Assembly (NCBI RefSeq): GCF_003173775.1
Contig: NZ_CP029552.1
Span: forward strand, 5,911,001-5,975,000
DNA from: Methylobacterium sp. 17Sr1-1
Lineage (GTDB): Bacteria; Pseudomonadota; Alphaproteobacteria; Rhizobiales; Beijerinckiaceae
Length of the DNA: 64,000 nucleotides
Direction of reading: 5' to 3'
The notes beneath the pieces are model-generated. The model worked only from the letters and a program-made list of their open reading frames with translations. It was not told the DNA's origin and searched no databases. Shown here piece by piece: positions 40,921 to 48,696 of the stretch. Position numbers and translations under genes: made by a program. Every line of letters begins with the position of its first letter. Position 1 is the first letter of the stretch.

Positions 40921-41712
40921 CTAATCCGACCAGCCGAGGTCCCGGCTGATCGCGCCGGCGACCGCCCGGACCGTCCCGGCCAGCGCCTCCATCCGGGCCT
41001 CGTCCATGTACTGCACCGTGCTCGTCACGCTGAACGCCGCGACGATCGCCCCGCTGGCGTCGCGGATCGGGCCGGCGACGCAGCGCACCTCGGGCTCGTT
41101 CTCCTCGCGGTCGTAGGCGATGCCCCGCGCCGCGTAGGTCCGCATCCGCGCGAGCCAGGTCTCTAGGCTCAGGGTCTCCAGGTCCGGGCTGTGGCCGCCC
41201 CGCGCCGCGCCGAGGCGGTGGAAGCTCCGCCAGCGCGCCTCGTCGAGATCGAGGATCAGCGCCTTGCCGAGGCCGGTCGACCAGACCGGCTGGCGCTCGC
41301 CGACCCGCGAGCTGATCTCGATGCGCCGACGCCCCGGCAGCTTGTCGAGATAGAGCGCCCAGTCGCCCTCCAGCACGCCGAGATGGATGGTGTCGCCGCA
41401 TTCCGCCGAGAGGCGCTCGAGGTGGGGCCGGGCCACCCGGGTCACCGGCGCCGCCTGCTGGGCGCGAAATCCCAGTTCGACGAGCTTGGGGCCGAGCGCA
41501 TAGCCCTCCCGCGGCGCGAAGGTGAGGTAGCGCTGCTCGACGAGGGCCGCGGCGAGGCGGTGGGTGGTGCTGCGGGTGGTGCCGAGCGACGCCGACAGGG
41601 CGGCGAGGTCCCGCGCGCCCCCCGCCACCGCCTCCAGGATGGCGAGACCGCGCAGGAGCGTCTGGCTCCCCGGCGCCCCGCCCGCCTCCGCGGTTGACGG
41701 CTTCGATCGCAT
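40921..41712 (-). CDS. IclR-family transcriptional regulator
   Basis: 263 residues from the ATG at 41712 (MRSKPSTAE); an upstream start at 41751 would overlap the probable operator. Winged helix (about 18-75, LRGLAILEAVAGG, GTTRSTTHRLAAALVEQRYL) and the ligand-binding domain (about 85-260, GDTIHLGVLEGDWALYLDKLPG, STGLGKALI). It diverges from the FAH hydrolase/SDR genes and probably controls them in response to a sugar-acid intermediate. Confidence 0.94.
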   Translation of the reverse strand: MRSKPSTAEAGGAPGSQTLLRGLAILEAVAGGARDLAALSASLGTTRSTTHRLAAALVEQRYLTFAPREGYALGPKLVELGFRAQQAAPVTRVARPHLERLSAECGDTIHLGVLEGDWALYLDKLPGRRRIEISSRVGERQPVWSTGLGKALILDLDEARWRSFHRLGAARGGHSPDLETLSLETWLARMRTYAARGIAYDREENEPEVRCVAGPIRDASGAIVAAFSVTSTVQYMDEARMEALAGTVRAVAGAISRDLGWSD

Positions 41713-41722
41713 CGGCGTATCG

Positions 41723-41752
41723 TCCCACATACAAGAACAAGATCCCAACATA
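41723..41752. promoter_or_regulatory. direct repeat TCCCA(A)CATA between divergent iclR and FAH genes
   Basis: TCCCACATA at 41723-41731 and TCCCAACATA at 41743-41752 are spaced about two helix turns apart, in an AT-richer patch of the 172-bp divergent region. They may be the operator for the IclR protein; this rests on position only. Confidence 0.4.
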
Positions 41753-41884
41753 TAGGATCGAGTGGCGCGGCGCCAGGGCCGTGCCGGAGGAAACCGCAGT
41801 GAACACCTCCGTCCCGCCCTGCCCCGCGCCCGCAGACCCGCGCGCCGTGAGGGGTGCGCCCGGATTCCAAGGAGGTTCGACCCG

Positions 41885-42745
41885 ATGAAGCTGTTGCGCT
41901 ACGGCCCCGCGGGCCAGGAGAAGCCCGGCCTGCTCGACGCGGAGGGCCGCATCCGCGACCTCTCCGCCCACCTGCCCGATCTCGGCCCCGAGGCCCTGGC
42001 CCCCGAGGTGCTGGCCCGCTTCGCGGCGATCGATGCCGGCAGTCTGCCTGTGGTCGAGGGCACGCCGCGCCTCGGCACGCCGGTGGCCAATGTGGGCAAG
42101 TTCATCGCCATCGGGCTCAACTTCGCCGACCACGCCGCCGAGTCGAACCTTCCGGTGCCGAAGGAGCCGATTGTCTTCACCAAGGCGATCAGCTCGCTCT
42201 CGGGCCCCAACGACCCGGTGATGCTGCCGAAGGACTCGGTGAAGAGCGATTGGGAGGTCGAGCTCGGCATCGTGATCGGCCGCCGCGCGGCTTACGTCGA
42301 GGAGGCGCAGGCGCTCGACTACGTGGCGGGCTACTGCCTCGTCAACGACGTCTCGGAGCGCGAGTACCAGATCGAGCGCGGCGGCACCTGGGACAAGGGC
42401 AAGGGCTGCGACACCTTCGGGCCGGTCGGCCCCTGGCTCGTCACCTCCGACGAGGTCGGCGATCCGCAGAGCCTCGACATGTGGCTCGACCTCAACGGCA
42501 AGCGCATGCAGACCGGCAACACCCGGACGATGATCTTCACCTGCGCGCAGATCGTCTCCTACGTCAGCCGCTTCATGACCCTGATGCCCGGCGACATCAT
42601 CACCACCGGCACGCCCCCCGGCGTCGGCATGGGCATGAAGCCCGAGCCGGTCTTCCTCAAGGCCGGCGACGTGATGACGCTCGGCATCGAGAAGCTTGGG
42701 CAACAGCGCCAGGACGTCACCGCCTGGCAGCGCCGGGAGGCGTGA
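41885..42745 (+). CDS. fumarylacetoacetate hydrolase-family protein (2,4-diketo-3-deoxy-sugar-acid hydrolase-like)
   Basis: 286 residues with AAGGAGG 7 nt before the ATG. FAH fold marks: KFIAIGLNFADHAAESN, KSDWEVELGIVIGRRA, the metal-site region YCLVNDVSEREYQ, and ITTGTPPGVGMGMKP. Very close neighbours of this subgroup cleave 2,4-diketo-3-deoxy-L-fuconate or -rhamnonate to pyruvate and a small acid. The SDR gene follows after 4 nt, matching the order in non-phosphorylative L-fucose/L-rhamnose routes. Ureidoglycolate lyase-like activity is an alternative. Confidence 0.88.
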   Translation: MKLLRYGPAGQEKPGLLDAEGRIRDLSAHLPDLGPEALAPEVLARFAAIDAGSLPVVEGTPRLGTPVANVGKFIAIGLNFADHAAESNLPVPKEPIVFTKAISSLSGPNDPVMLPKDSVKSDWEVELGIVIGRRAAYVEEAQALDYVAGYCLVNDVSEREYQIERGGTWDKGKGCDTFGPVGPWLVTSDEVGDPQSLDMWLDLNGKRMQTGNTRTMIFTCAQIVSYVSRFMTLMPGDIITTGTPPGVGMGMKPEPVFLKAGDVMTLGIEKLGQQRQDVTAWQRREA

Positions 42746-42749
42746 GAGC

Positions 42750-43499
42750 ATGACCTTCCCGAACCGCTTCGAGGGCCGCACGGCCCTCGTCACCGGCGGC
42801 GCTTCCGGCATCGGCCTCTCGGTCGCCGCGCGGCTGAGGGCCGAGGGCGCCACGGTCGCCATCTGGGACCTGAACGAGGAGGCGCTGGCGAAAGCCAAGG
42901 CCGAGAGCGGCGCCGCCGACACGCAGGCCCTCGACATCGCGGACGCCGCCGCGGTCGAGGCCGCGATGCGCGAGACCCTGGCTACTCTGGGTGGCCGCCT
43001 CGACGTGCTGGTCTGCAGCGCCGGCATCACCGGGCCGAACACCACGCTCCGCGACTACCCCGTCGACGCCTGGCAGCGGGTGATCGACGTCAACCTCAAC
43101 GGGCTGTTCTACTGCAACCGTGCCGCGGTGCCGGCGATGGAGGCGGGCGGCTACGGCCGCATCGTCAACGTCGCGTCGATCGCTGGCAAGGAGGGCAACC
43201 CCAACGCCTCGGCCTACTCGGCTTCCAAGGCCGGGGTGATCGGGCTGACGAAGTCGCTCGGCAAGGAACTGGCGAAGTCGGAGATCCGGGTGAACTGCAT
43301 CACGCCTGCGGCGGTGCGCACCGCGATCTTCGACCAGATGACGCAACAGCACATCGACTTCATGCTGTCGAAGATCCCGATCGGCCGCTTCGGGGCGATC
43401 GACGAGGTGACCTCGCTGATCTGCTTCCTGGCGAGCGAGGAGGCGTCGTTCTCGACCGGCGCGGTGTTCGACGTGTCGGGGGGCCGGGCGACGTACTGA
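42750..43499 (+). CDS. short-chain dehydrogenase/reductase, probable sugar-acid dehydrogenase
   Basis: 249 residues from the ATG at 42750 (GGGAGG upstream). Rossmann motif TGGASGIG, NAG-region CSAGITGPN, catalytic Ser in NVASIAGKEG, YSASKAG with the Tyr and Lys, and the C-terminal ASFSTGAVFDVSGGRATY. In operon with the FAH hydrolase, it would oxidise the 2-keto-3-deoxy acid that the hydrolase then cleaves. The exact substrate is inferred from context. Confidence 0.88.
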   Translation: MTFPNRFEGRTALVTGGASGIGLSVAARLRAEGATVAIWDLNEEALAKAKAESGAADTQALDIADAAAVEAAMRETLATLGGRLDVLVCSAGITGPNTTLRDYPVDAWQRVIDVNLNGLFYCNRAAVPAMEAGGYGRIVNVASIAGKEGNPNASAYSASKAGVIGLTKSLGKELAKSEIRVNCITPAAVRTAIFDQMTQQHIDFMLSKIPIGRFGAIDEVTSLICFLASEEASFSTGAVFDVSGGRATY

Positions 43500-43570
43500 G
43501 CATTCGTCGCGGCGGTTGTCGGCCGAGGTCTTCGGCCGAAATCTTCGGCAATGACGCTTCCACCACTCAG

Positions 43571-43720
43571 GGTCATCCCGGGGCCGCGCAGCGGAGGCCG
43601 GGATCCAGAACCACAGGTTTTTCAGAATAAGGCGGAATGACGTCCGCTCAATCCTGAATCATCAGCGGTTCTGGATTCCGGGCTCCGCTGCGCGGCCCCG
43701 GAATGACATGCAGGGTGCCA
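43571..43720. repeat. inverted pair of dispersed CCCCGGAATGAC-family repeats
   Basis: GGTCATCCCGGGGCCGCGCA-type sequence (43571-43613) is mirrored by GGTTCTGGATTCCGGGCTCC...GGCCCCGGAATGAC (43662-43706), followed by the family's GCAGGGTGCCA tail. About 43-bp arms with about 50 bp between. Its right end replaces the 3' part of the vapD-like remnant. Confidence 0.75.
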
Positions 43721-43887
43721 ACTCTGTGTGTTTTCAATCGGGCAAGCTCTGGCATGGAGGCTTCCCTGGATCCAGTCGAAGCCATGTTCGCCGAGACTGG
43801 ATCGACTATCCGCATAGGCCTGGCAACGCCTCGCGGGTGATGCTTCTGGGTCTCGGCCACCACGGGATCGAACGCGATGGCGAACAT
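43721..43887 (-). pseudogene. vapD: vapD-like toxin remnant, frameshifted and 3'-truncated
   Basis: From the ATG at 43885-43887 (or the GTG at 43890) the frame reads MFAIAFDPVVAETQKHHPRG, the characteristic start of VapD (usually M-Y-A-I-A-F-D). Near 43820 the match moves to the next frame, which reads AYADSRSSLGEHGFDWIQGS, the next part of VapD. One base has therefore been lost. The remaining third of the about 95-residue family is absent; the sequence runs into the dispersed repeat at 43720. VapD proteins are endoribonucleases. The start overlaps the stop of the gene at 43887-44102, a typical antitoxin-toxin coupling. Confidence 0.75.
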
Positions 43888-44102
43888 CACTGCTCCGGAG
43901 GATCGTCGAGGATGTCCGTGAAACGGTAAGCCACTTCCTCGCCGGTCTCGACGAGCCGCACGCGCATCAGGCAGTCATCGTCGCCCAAGGTCTGCCCGAC
44001 GCCGACATTCTCGTAGACCGGGCCTGTAACGCCGAAGCGCCGCCAAGTCCCGATCAGGTTCCGCGGCTGCGGCAGATTTGTCGATCCGGTGCACCGTTCC
44101 AT
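43887..44102 (-). CDS. DUF5397-type small protein, probable antitoxin partner of the vapD remnant
   Basis: 71 residues. The C-terminal pattern RNLIGTWRRFGVTGPVYENV, DDDCLMRVRLVETGEEVAY and TDILDDP fits the DUF5397 small-protein family as I recall it. The TGA stop overlaps the GTG/ATG start of the vapD-like remnant, the position held by the VapX antitoxin in VapXD modules. The gene itself looks intact, so an antitoxin may survive without a working toxin. Family assignment from memory; antitoxin role inferred. Confidence 0.65.
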   Translation of the reverse strand: MERCTGSTNLPQPRNLIGTWRRFGVTGPVYENVGVGQTLGDDDCLMRVRLVETGEEVAYRFTDILDDPPEQ

Positions 44103-44229
44103 GCCGCGATCGTACCCGATCGAGGCGCGAGGTGCCCCGCCCCGGACCAGACTTCGGCGAACCCAGCTTTCCCTGTCGCCCGCCGGCCCGCCCCTCGCGC
44201 GCCGTCCGGCTTTTCACCGAGAGGACACC

Positions 44230-45564
44230 ATGAACACCGCCTCCATGGCCGCCGTCGCGGATGTCTCCGCAGCCGCGAGCCGTGATCCCGACCTGCGCCG
44301 CCGCGTGCTCGCCAAGCTCCGGCCGCGCATCGTGCTCTATTGCTTCGTCCTGTTCATCATCAACTACCTCGACCGGGTGAACGTCGGCTTCGCGGCGCTT
44401 CACATGAACAAGGATCTCGGGCTGTCGGCCACCGCCTACGGGTTCGGCGCCGGCATCTTCTTCCTCGGCTACATCCTGTTCGAGGTGCCGAGCAACATGA
44501 TCATGCACCGGGTCGGCCCCCGGCGCTGGATCGCCCGGATCATGGTGAGCTGGGGCCTCGTCTCCGGCGGCATGGCCTTCGTGCAGGGCGAGTGGAGCTT
44601 CTACGCAATGCGCTTCCTGCTCGGGCTGGCCGAGGCCGGCTTCGTGCCCGGGATCCTGCTCTACCTCACCTACTGGTACCCGGCCCGTGACCGCGCCAAG
44701 GCGACGGCCGGCTTCATGACCGCGACGGTGCTCTCGAGCGTGATCGGCGCGCCGCTCTCCGGCTGGATCCTCGCCAGCAACCCGACCTGGTTCGGGCTGG
44801 CGGCCTGGCAGTGGCTGTTCATCCTCGAGGCCGCCCCCGCGGTGATCCTCGGCGTCGTGACGTTCTTCTACCTCGTCGATCGGCCCGAGGACGGGCGCTG
44901 GCTCGATGCCGAGGAGCGCGCCTGGCTGGTCCGCACGCTCGCCGAGGAGAACCGCCAGGTCGAGAGCGTCGGCTCGCACGAGTTCCGCACCATCTTCCGC
45001 GATTACCGCGTCTGGCTGCTCACCCTCGTCTACATGTTCAACGCCGTGGCGGTGTACGGCGTGGTGCTGTGGCTGCCGCAGATCGTGCGCAGCATCGGGG
45101 GCCTCTCCGATCTGCAGACCGGCTTCGTCACCGCGATCCCGTTCGTCTTCGCGGCGATCGGCCTCGTCGTGGTGGCGCGCTCCTCCGACCGCACCGGCGA
45201 GCGCAAGTTCCACACCGCCCTCTCGGCGCTGATCGGCGGCCTGTTCCTGGCCGCCAGCGCCGTGGCGCCGACGCCGCTCCTCAGCCTGCTCCTGCTCTGC
45301 GCCGCCGCCTTCGGGGTCTGGGCCCTGCTCGGCGTGTTCTGGGCCCTGCCGACCCAGTTCCTCACCGGCGCGGCGGCGGCCGGCGGCCTGGCGATGATCA
45401 ACGGGCTCGCCCAGATCGCCGGCTTCGGCGGGCCCTACCTGGTCGGGTGGATCCGCGACGCGACGCAGAGCTTCACCCCCGCCCTCCTCGCCCTGGCGGC
45501 CGGGCCGGTGATCGCCGCCTTCCTGTGCCTCGCCGTGCGGGTGCGGCGCGAGCCGGCGGCCTGA
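44230..45564 (+). CDS. MFS transporter, anion:cation symporter (sugar acid/tartrate/4-hydroxyphenylacetate-type)
   Basis: 444 residues from the ATG at 44230 (GAGAGG upstream). Twelve hydrophobic helices; the ACS-family marks YLDRVNVGFAALHMNKDLGL in helix 1 and LGLAEAGFVPGILLYLTYWYP in helix 4 are clear. It would import an organic or sugar acid with protons. It lies close to the FAH/SDR/IclR cluster and may supply its substrate, but the vapD remnant separates them and it is probably transcribed alone. Confidence 0.92.
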   Translation: MNTASMAAVADVSAAASRDPDLRRRVLAKLRPRIVLYCFVLFIINYLDRVNVGFAALHMNKDLGLSATAYGFGAGIFFLGYILFEVPSNMIMHRVGPRRWIARIMVSWGLVSGGMAFVQGEWSFYAMRFLLGLAEAGFVPGILLYLTYWYPARDRAKATAGFMTATVLSSVIGAPLSGWILASNPTWFGLAAWQWLFILEAAPAVILGVVTFFYLVDRPEDGRWLDAEERAWLVRTLAEENRQVESVGSHEFRTIFRDYRVWLLTLVYMFNAVAVYGVVLWLPQIVRSIGGLSDLQTGFVTAIPFVFAAIGLVVVARSSDRTGERKFHTALSALIGGLFLAASAVAPTPLLSLLLLCAAAFGVWALLGVFWALPTQFLTGAAAAGGLAMINGLAQIAGFGGPYLVGWIRDATQSFTPALLALAAGPVIAAFLCLAVRVRREPAA

Positions 45565-45627
45565 CGGGATGCCGCGCGGCGTTCCGTCCAAGTAACAATC
45601 TGAATCAATAAAAATGAAGCGCGGGAT

Positions 45628-45755
45628 CCCCTCTCCCAAACGGGAGAGGGGAGGCACGCCTTGTCTTTATTTGTACAGATCAAGTGGAGGCTGCGCCGCT
45701 CGGACTCACCGGAACCAGCACCGGGGCCCGTCCCGTCCACGAGGTCGGGACGGGC
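45628..45755. repeat. two extragenic hairpins between convergent MFS and Anbu genes
   Basis: CCCCTCTCCC/GGGAGAGGGG (45628-45651) belongs to the same family as copies at 53684 and 61089. GCCCGTCCCG/CGGGACGGGC (45726-45755) is a separate 10-bp stem. Neither has a T-run; they may serve as termination or processing sites for both genes. Confidence 0.6.
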
Positions 45756-45781
45756 TCGCGGGTAAGTGTTTCTAATCCGCC

Positions 45782-46531
45782 CTACTTCGTCCCGGGCCCG
45801 TAGGGCGGCCGCGGGATCGCCCGGTGGGCCGCCCGCAGGGCCGCCGACCAGCGCTCGCGCAGGTCGTGGAAATAGGGCTCGCCGGCCTCGATCCGGTGCA
45901 GCACCTCGGTGTCGCAGGTGTTGCGGCGGATCACCGTGAGGTCGATCGGCAGGCCGACGCCGAGATTCGACCGCATCGTCGAATCCATCGAGACCAGGCC
46001 GACCTTCAGGGCGTCGTAGATGTCGGTGCGGAAGGTCACCGCGCGGTCGAGGATCGGCTTGCCGTATTTGTGCTCGCCGATCTGCAGGAACGGCGCGTCC
46101 TGGCTGCAGGCGATGAAGTTGCCGGCGGAGTAGATCATGTAGAGCCGCATCGGCCCGTCGCCGATCTGGCCGCCGAACAGGAACGATACCTCGAAGCGCA
46201 GCTGCGCCGCCTCGAAGCCGGCGCGCTCGATCGTCCGCACCTTGCGGATCGCCCGGCCGATGAGCTGGGCGGCGCGGAACATCGTCGGCGCGTCGTAGAT
46301 CGTCTCCAGCTTGCCGGTATCGGGATCCTCGACGCCCTCGGTCAAGAGCGAGAGCACCGACTGGGTCACCGAGAGGTTGCCGGCCGAGGCGAGCGACAGC
46401 ACCCGCTCGCCGGGCTTCGTGAACATGTGGAGCTTGCGGTAGGTCGAGATGTCGTCGAGCCCCGCATTCGTGCGGGTGTCGGCGATCATGACGAGACCCT
46501 CTTCCACCAGGATCCCGACGCAATAGGTCAT
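45782..46531 (-). CDS. Anbu-type proteasome homologue (HslV/20S beta superfamily)
   Basis: 249 residues starting MTYCVGILVEEGLVMIADTR, which places a Thr directly after the initiator Met as the expected N-terminal nucleophile, followed by TNAGLDDISTYRKLHMF, the Anbu signature, and ASAGNLSVTQSV. Length fits Anbu (about 240-250), longer than HslV. Anbu forms ring- or helix-like assemblies and is thought to be an ancestral bacterial proteasome; its substrates are unsettled. It ends the four-gene set with transglutaminase-like, alpha-E and ATP-grasp genes, the classical Anbu neighbourhood. Confidence 0.93.
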   Translation of the reverse strand: MTYCVGILVEEGLVMIADTRTNAGLDDISTYRKLHMFTKPGERVLSLASAGNLSVTQSVLSLLTEGVEDPDTGKLETIYDAPTMFRAAQLIGRAIRKVRTIERAGFEAAQLRFEVSFLFGGQIGDGPMRLYMIYSAGNFIACSQDAPFLQIGEHKYGKPILDRAVTFRTDIYDALKVGLVSMDSTMRSNLGVGLPIDLTVIRRNTCDTEVLHRIEAGEPYFHDLRERWSAALRAAHRAIPRPPYGPGTK

Positions 46532-46677
46532 CGCTCGCCCCCCGGCGATCTCAGGCGAGCGGTCCGGCACCGCGCGCGGCGCCACCCTGGCGCAGCCCGT
46601 GGCCTTAATCCAGCCTATTCCGCTGCCCCGAGGTGAGGTGGCCCTCGCCTGGCGCGGCGGGGCCACAGGGGGCGTCG

Positions 46678-47562
46678 CTATCCTTGCGCCTGCACCTGGT
46701 CTTGGGCCTGATCCTTGGCCTTCTGCGGTGCCTGCGCCTGCTGGGCCTGCGCCTGCGCCCGGGCATCGTCGACCCTGACCCGCACCGTCATGGTCTCGGT
46801 GCCGCCGCCGGTGCGGCTGCCGCGGACCGGGGCGGCGTCGAGGTAGTCGAGGCCGATCGCCACCCGCAGATGCGCCTCGGTGACGGCGATGCCGTGGGCG
46901 GGATCGAACCCGACCCAGCCGAGATCCGGCACCCGCGCCTCGACCCAGGCGTGGCCGGCTTCTCGGTCCGCCATGTCGGGTTGCCAGCAATAGCCCGAGA
47001 CGTAGCGCACCGGGATCTCGAGGTGGCGCGCCGCCGCGATGAAGACGTGGGCGAGGTCCTGCCCCACCCCCTTGCGTAGCGCGAAGGCCTCCGCCGCGGT
47101 GGTCGCGGCGCCGGTCGGGCCGGGGGCGTAATCGACCGCCTGATGGACGGCGGCGAGCAGGCGGTGCAGCTGGTCGAGCCGGTTGGTCGCAGAACCCACC
47201 GCCTCGTCGGCGAAGGTCCGGATCGCCTCGTCGGCGACGGCGAAGCGCGATTCGCGCAGGTAGAACGGGTCCGGCAGCCACTCGGAGATGCCGCGCATCA
47301 CCCCGTGGGTCTCGCTGGTCTCGATCTCGCCGGTGGCCCGGATGGTCAGGGTCTCCTCCGGGCAGTCGGCGCTGAAGACGTGGACGACGTTGCCGAAACC
47401 GTCCTCGCGCCGGCTGAGCCGCCCGTCCACGGTCGGCTCGATGCGCCAGGCGCGCACGTGCTGGCCGTCATGGTCCCGCGGCGTCAGCCGCAGCATCTGG
47501 ATCAGGCCCCGGGCCGGGCTGTCGTACTGGTAAACCGTCTCGTGGACGACGCGGATGCGCAT
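46678..47562 (-). CDS. transglutaminase-like protein of the Anbu cluster, catalytic Cys replaced by Gly
   Basis: 294 residues. N-terminal beta domain (about 1-100, VHETVYQYDSPARGLIQMLRLTPRD) and the transglutaminase/protease core. The nucleophile motif normally reads GVCQD, but here it is GVGQDLAHVF with Gly167 (codon GGG). His204 (GHAWVEA) and Asp220 (GFDPAHG) of the triad are kept. Unless another Cys substitutes (Cys192 in YCWQP is close), it cannot be a cysteine protease. A tail of Ala/Gln/Lys repeats (about 265-294) follows. In Anbu operons this protein is thought to act with the ATP-grasp enzyme on peptide tags. Confidence 0.9.
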   Translation of the reverse strand: MRIRVVHETVYQYDSPARGLIQMLRLTPRDHDGQHVRAWRIEPTVDGRLSRREDGFGNVVHVFSADCPEETLTIRATGEIETSETHGVMRGISEWLPDPFYLRESRFAVADEAIRTFADEAVGSATNRLDQLHRLLAAVHQAVDYAPGPTGAATTAAEAFALRKGVGQDLAHVFIAAARHLEIPVRYVSGYCWQPDMADREAGHAWVEARVPDLGWVGFDPAHGIAVTEAHLRVAIGLDYLDAAPVRGSRTGGGTETMTVRVRVDDARAQAQAQQAQAPQKAKDQAQDQVQAQG

Positions 47563-47655
47563 GGTGTCGCGATGCTCGCTGTCATGCTGAAAGCGGGGCG
47601 GTCGTACACCGTCCCGCGGATGGGCGAAACCTTGGCCGGAATGCGGAGCCTGCCC

Positions 47656-48600
47656 TCAGCCGAGATACTGCTCGACCACCGCCGCTCCGAGGCGGTTGTT
47701 CTCGGCGATGAAGGCCTGGATGAACTCGTGCAGGCCGGAGGCGAAGATCTCCTCCACCGTGACGTCGTCGAGCTTGGCCAGCATGCCGCGGGCGAGGCGC
47801 TGGCTCGGACCCCGGCGGCCATAGGAATCGGCGATGCGGTCGAGGTTGTTGACCAGCATCTCGTAGCAATTGGCCAGCGAGCGTGGCATCTCGCGGTTGA
47901 GGATCAAGAGGTCGGCGACCAGCCAGGGCTTGATGCTCTCGCGGTAGACCCAGTGATAGGCGGTGAGCGCCGAGACCTCGCGCAGGATCGTGGTCCATTG
48001 GAAGTAGTCGAGGCTGCCGCCGACCCGTTCGGTCTCGGGCAGGAGCACGTGGTACTTCACGTCGAGGATGCGGGCGGTGTTGTCGGCGCGTTCGAGGGCG
48101 ACGCCGAGCCGGGTGAACCAGTAGGCGTCGTTGCGCAGCATCGTGCGGTAGGCCGAGCCGTCGAAGGCCAGCGACACGCCCTTCACCCAGTCGAGGAAGC
48201 GGGCGAATTCCTCCCGGGTCATGTCCCGGCCCTCGAAGCTGCGCAGGTGCAGGAAGGCCTCGTTGATCGCCTCCCACATCTCGCTCGTCAGCGCCGTGCG
48301 CACGGACCGGGCGTTCTCCCGGGCGGTCTGCAGGCAGGAGCGGATCGAGGACGGGTTGTTGGGGCTGAAGGCCAGGAAGTCCCGGACGGTGTGCTCGTTG
48401 ACGCTGTCGTAGAGCGGGCGAAAGAGCTCGATGTTGCCGGCCGAGGCCAGCGCCGATTCCCACTCGTTGGTGTCGCTGCCGCCGTAATTGGCCGGCAGGG
48501 CGGAGAGGCGCAGGGCCGCGTCGAGGATGCGGGCGACGAAGTCGGCGCGCTCGGCGTAGCGCGAGAGCCAGTACAGGTTGTCGGCGGTGCGGGAGAGCAT
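47656..48600 (-). CDS. alpha-E domain protein (Anbu cluster)
   Basis: 314 residues from the ATG at 48600, which gives the family start MLSRTADNLYWLSRYAERAD; a GTG 18 nt earlier is possible. Almost wholly helical, with NYGGSDTNEWESALASAG, NPSSIRSCLQTARENARSVR, and DYFQWTTILREVSALTAYHW. Alpha-E proteins of unknown activity are found next to circularly permuted ATP-grasp enzymes, often fused to them, and are presumed partners in peptide or amide ligation. About 95 nt separate it from the ATP-grasp gene upstream. Confidence 0.93.
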   Translation of the reverse strand: MLSRTADNLYWLSRYAERADFVARILDAALRLSALPANYGGSDTNEWESALASAGNIELFRPLYDSVNEHTVRDFLAFSPNNPSSIRSCLQTARENARSVRTALTSEMWEAINEAFLHLRSFEGRDMTREEFARFLDWVKGVSLAFDGSAYRTMLRNDAYWFTRLGVALERADNTARILDVKYHVLLPETERVGGSLDYFQWTTILREVSALTAYHWVYRESIKPWLVADLLILNREMPRSLANCYEMLVNNLDRIADSYGRRGPSQRLARGMLAKLDDVTVEEIFASGLHEFIQAFIAENNRLGAAVVEQYLG

Positions 48601-48696
48601 GGCGGGCAGGAGGCTCACGCTGTGGGGCAGTGCGGGCGAAAACCGGGCCGGACGGCCCGGCTGACTCTCTCGGGGGCGCAGGGGCCGCGACGGGTC

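Noticed and set aside
43648..43890. Intact 80-residue coupled gene downstream of the DUF5397 gene
   Set aside because: Only the first 23 residues are VapD-like in this frame. The match continues in another frame and the tail comes from a dispersed repeat, so it is treated as a pseudogene.
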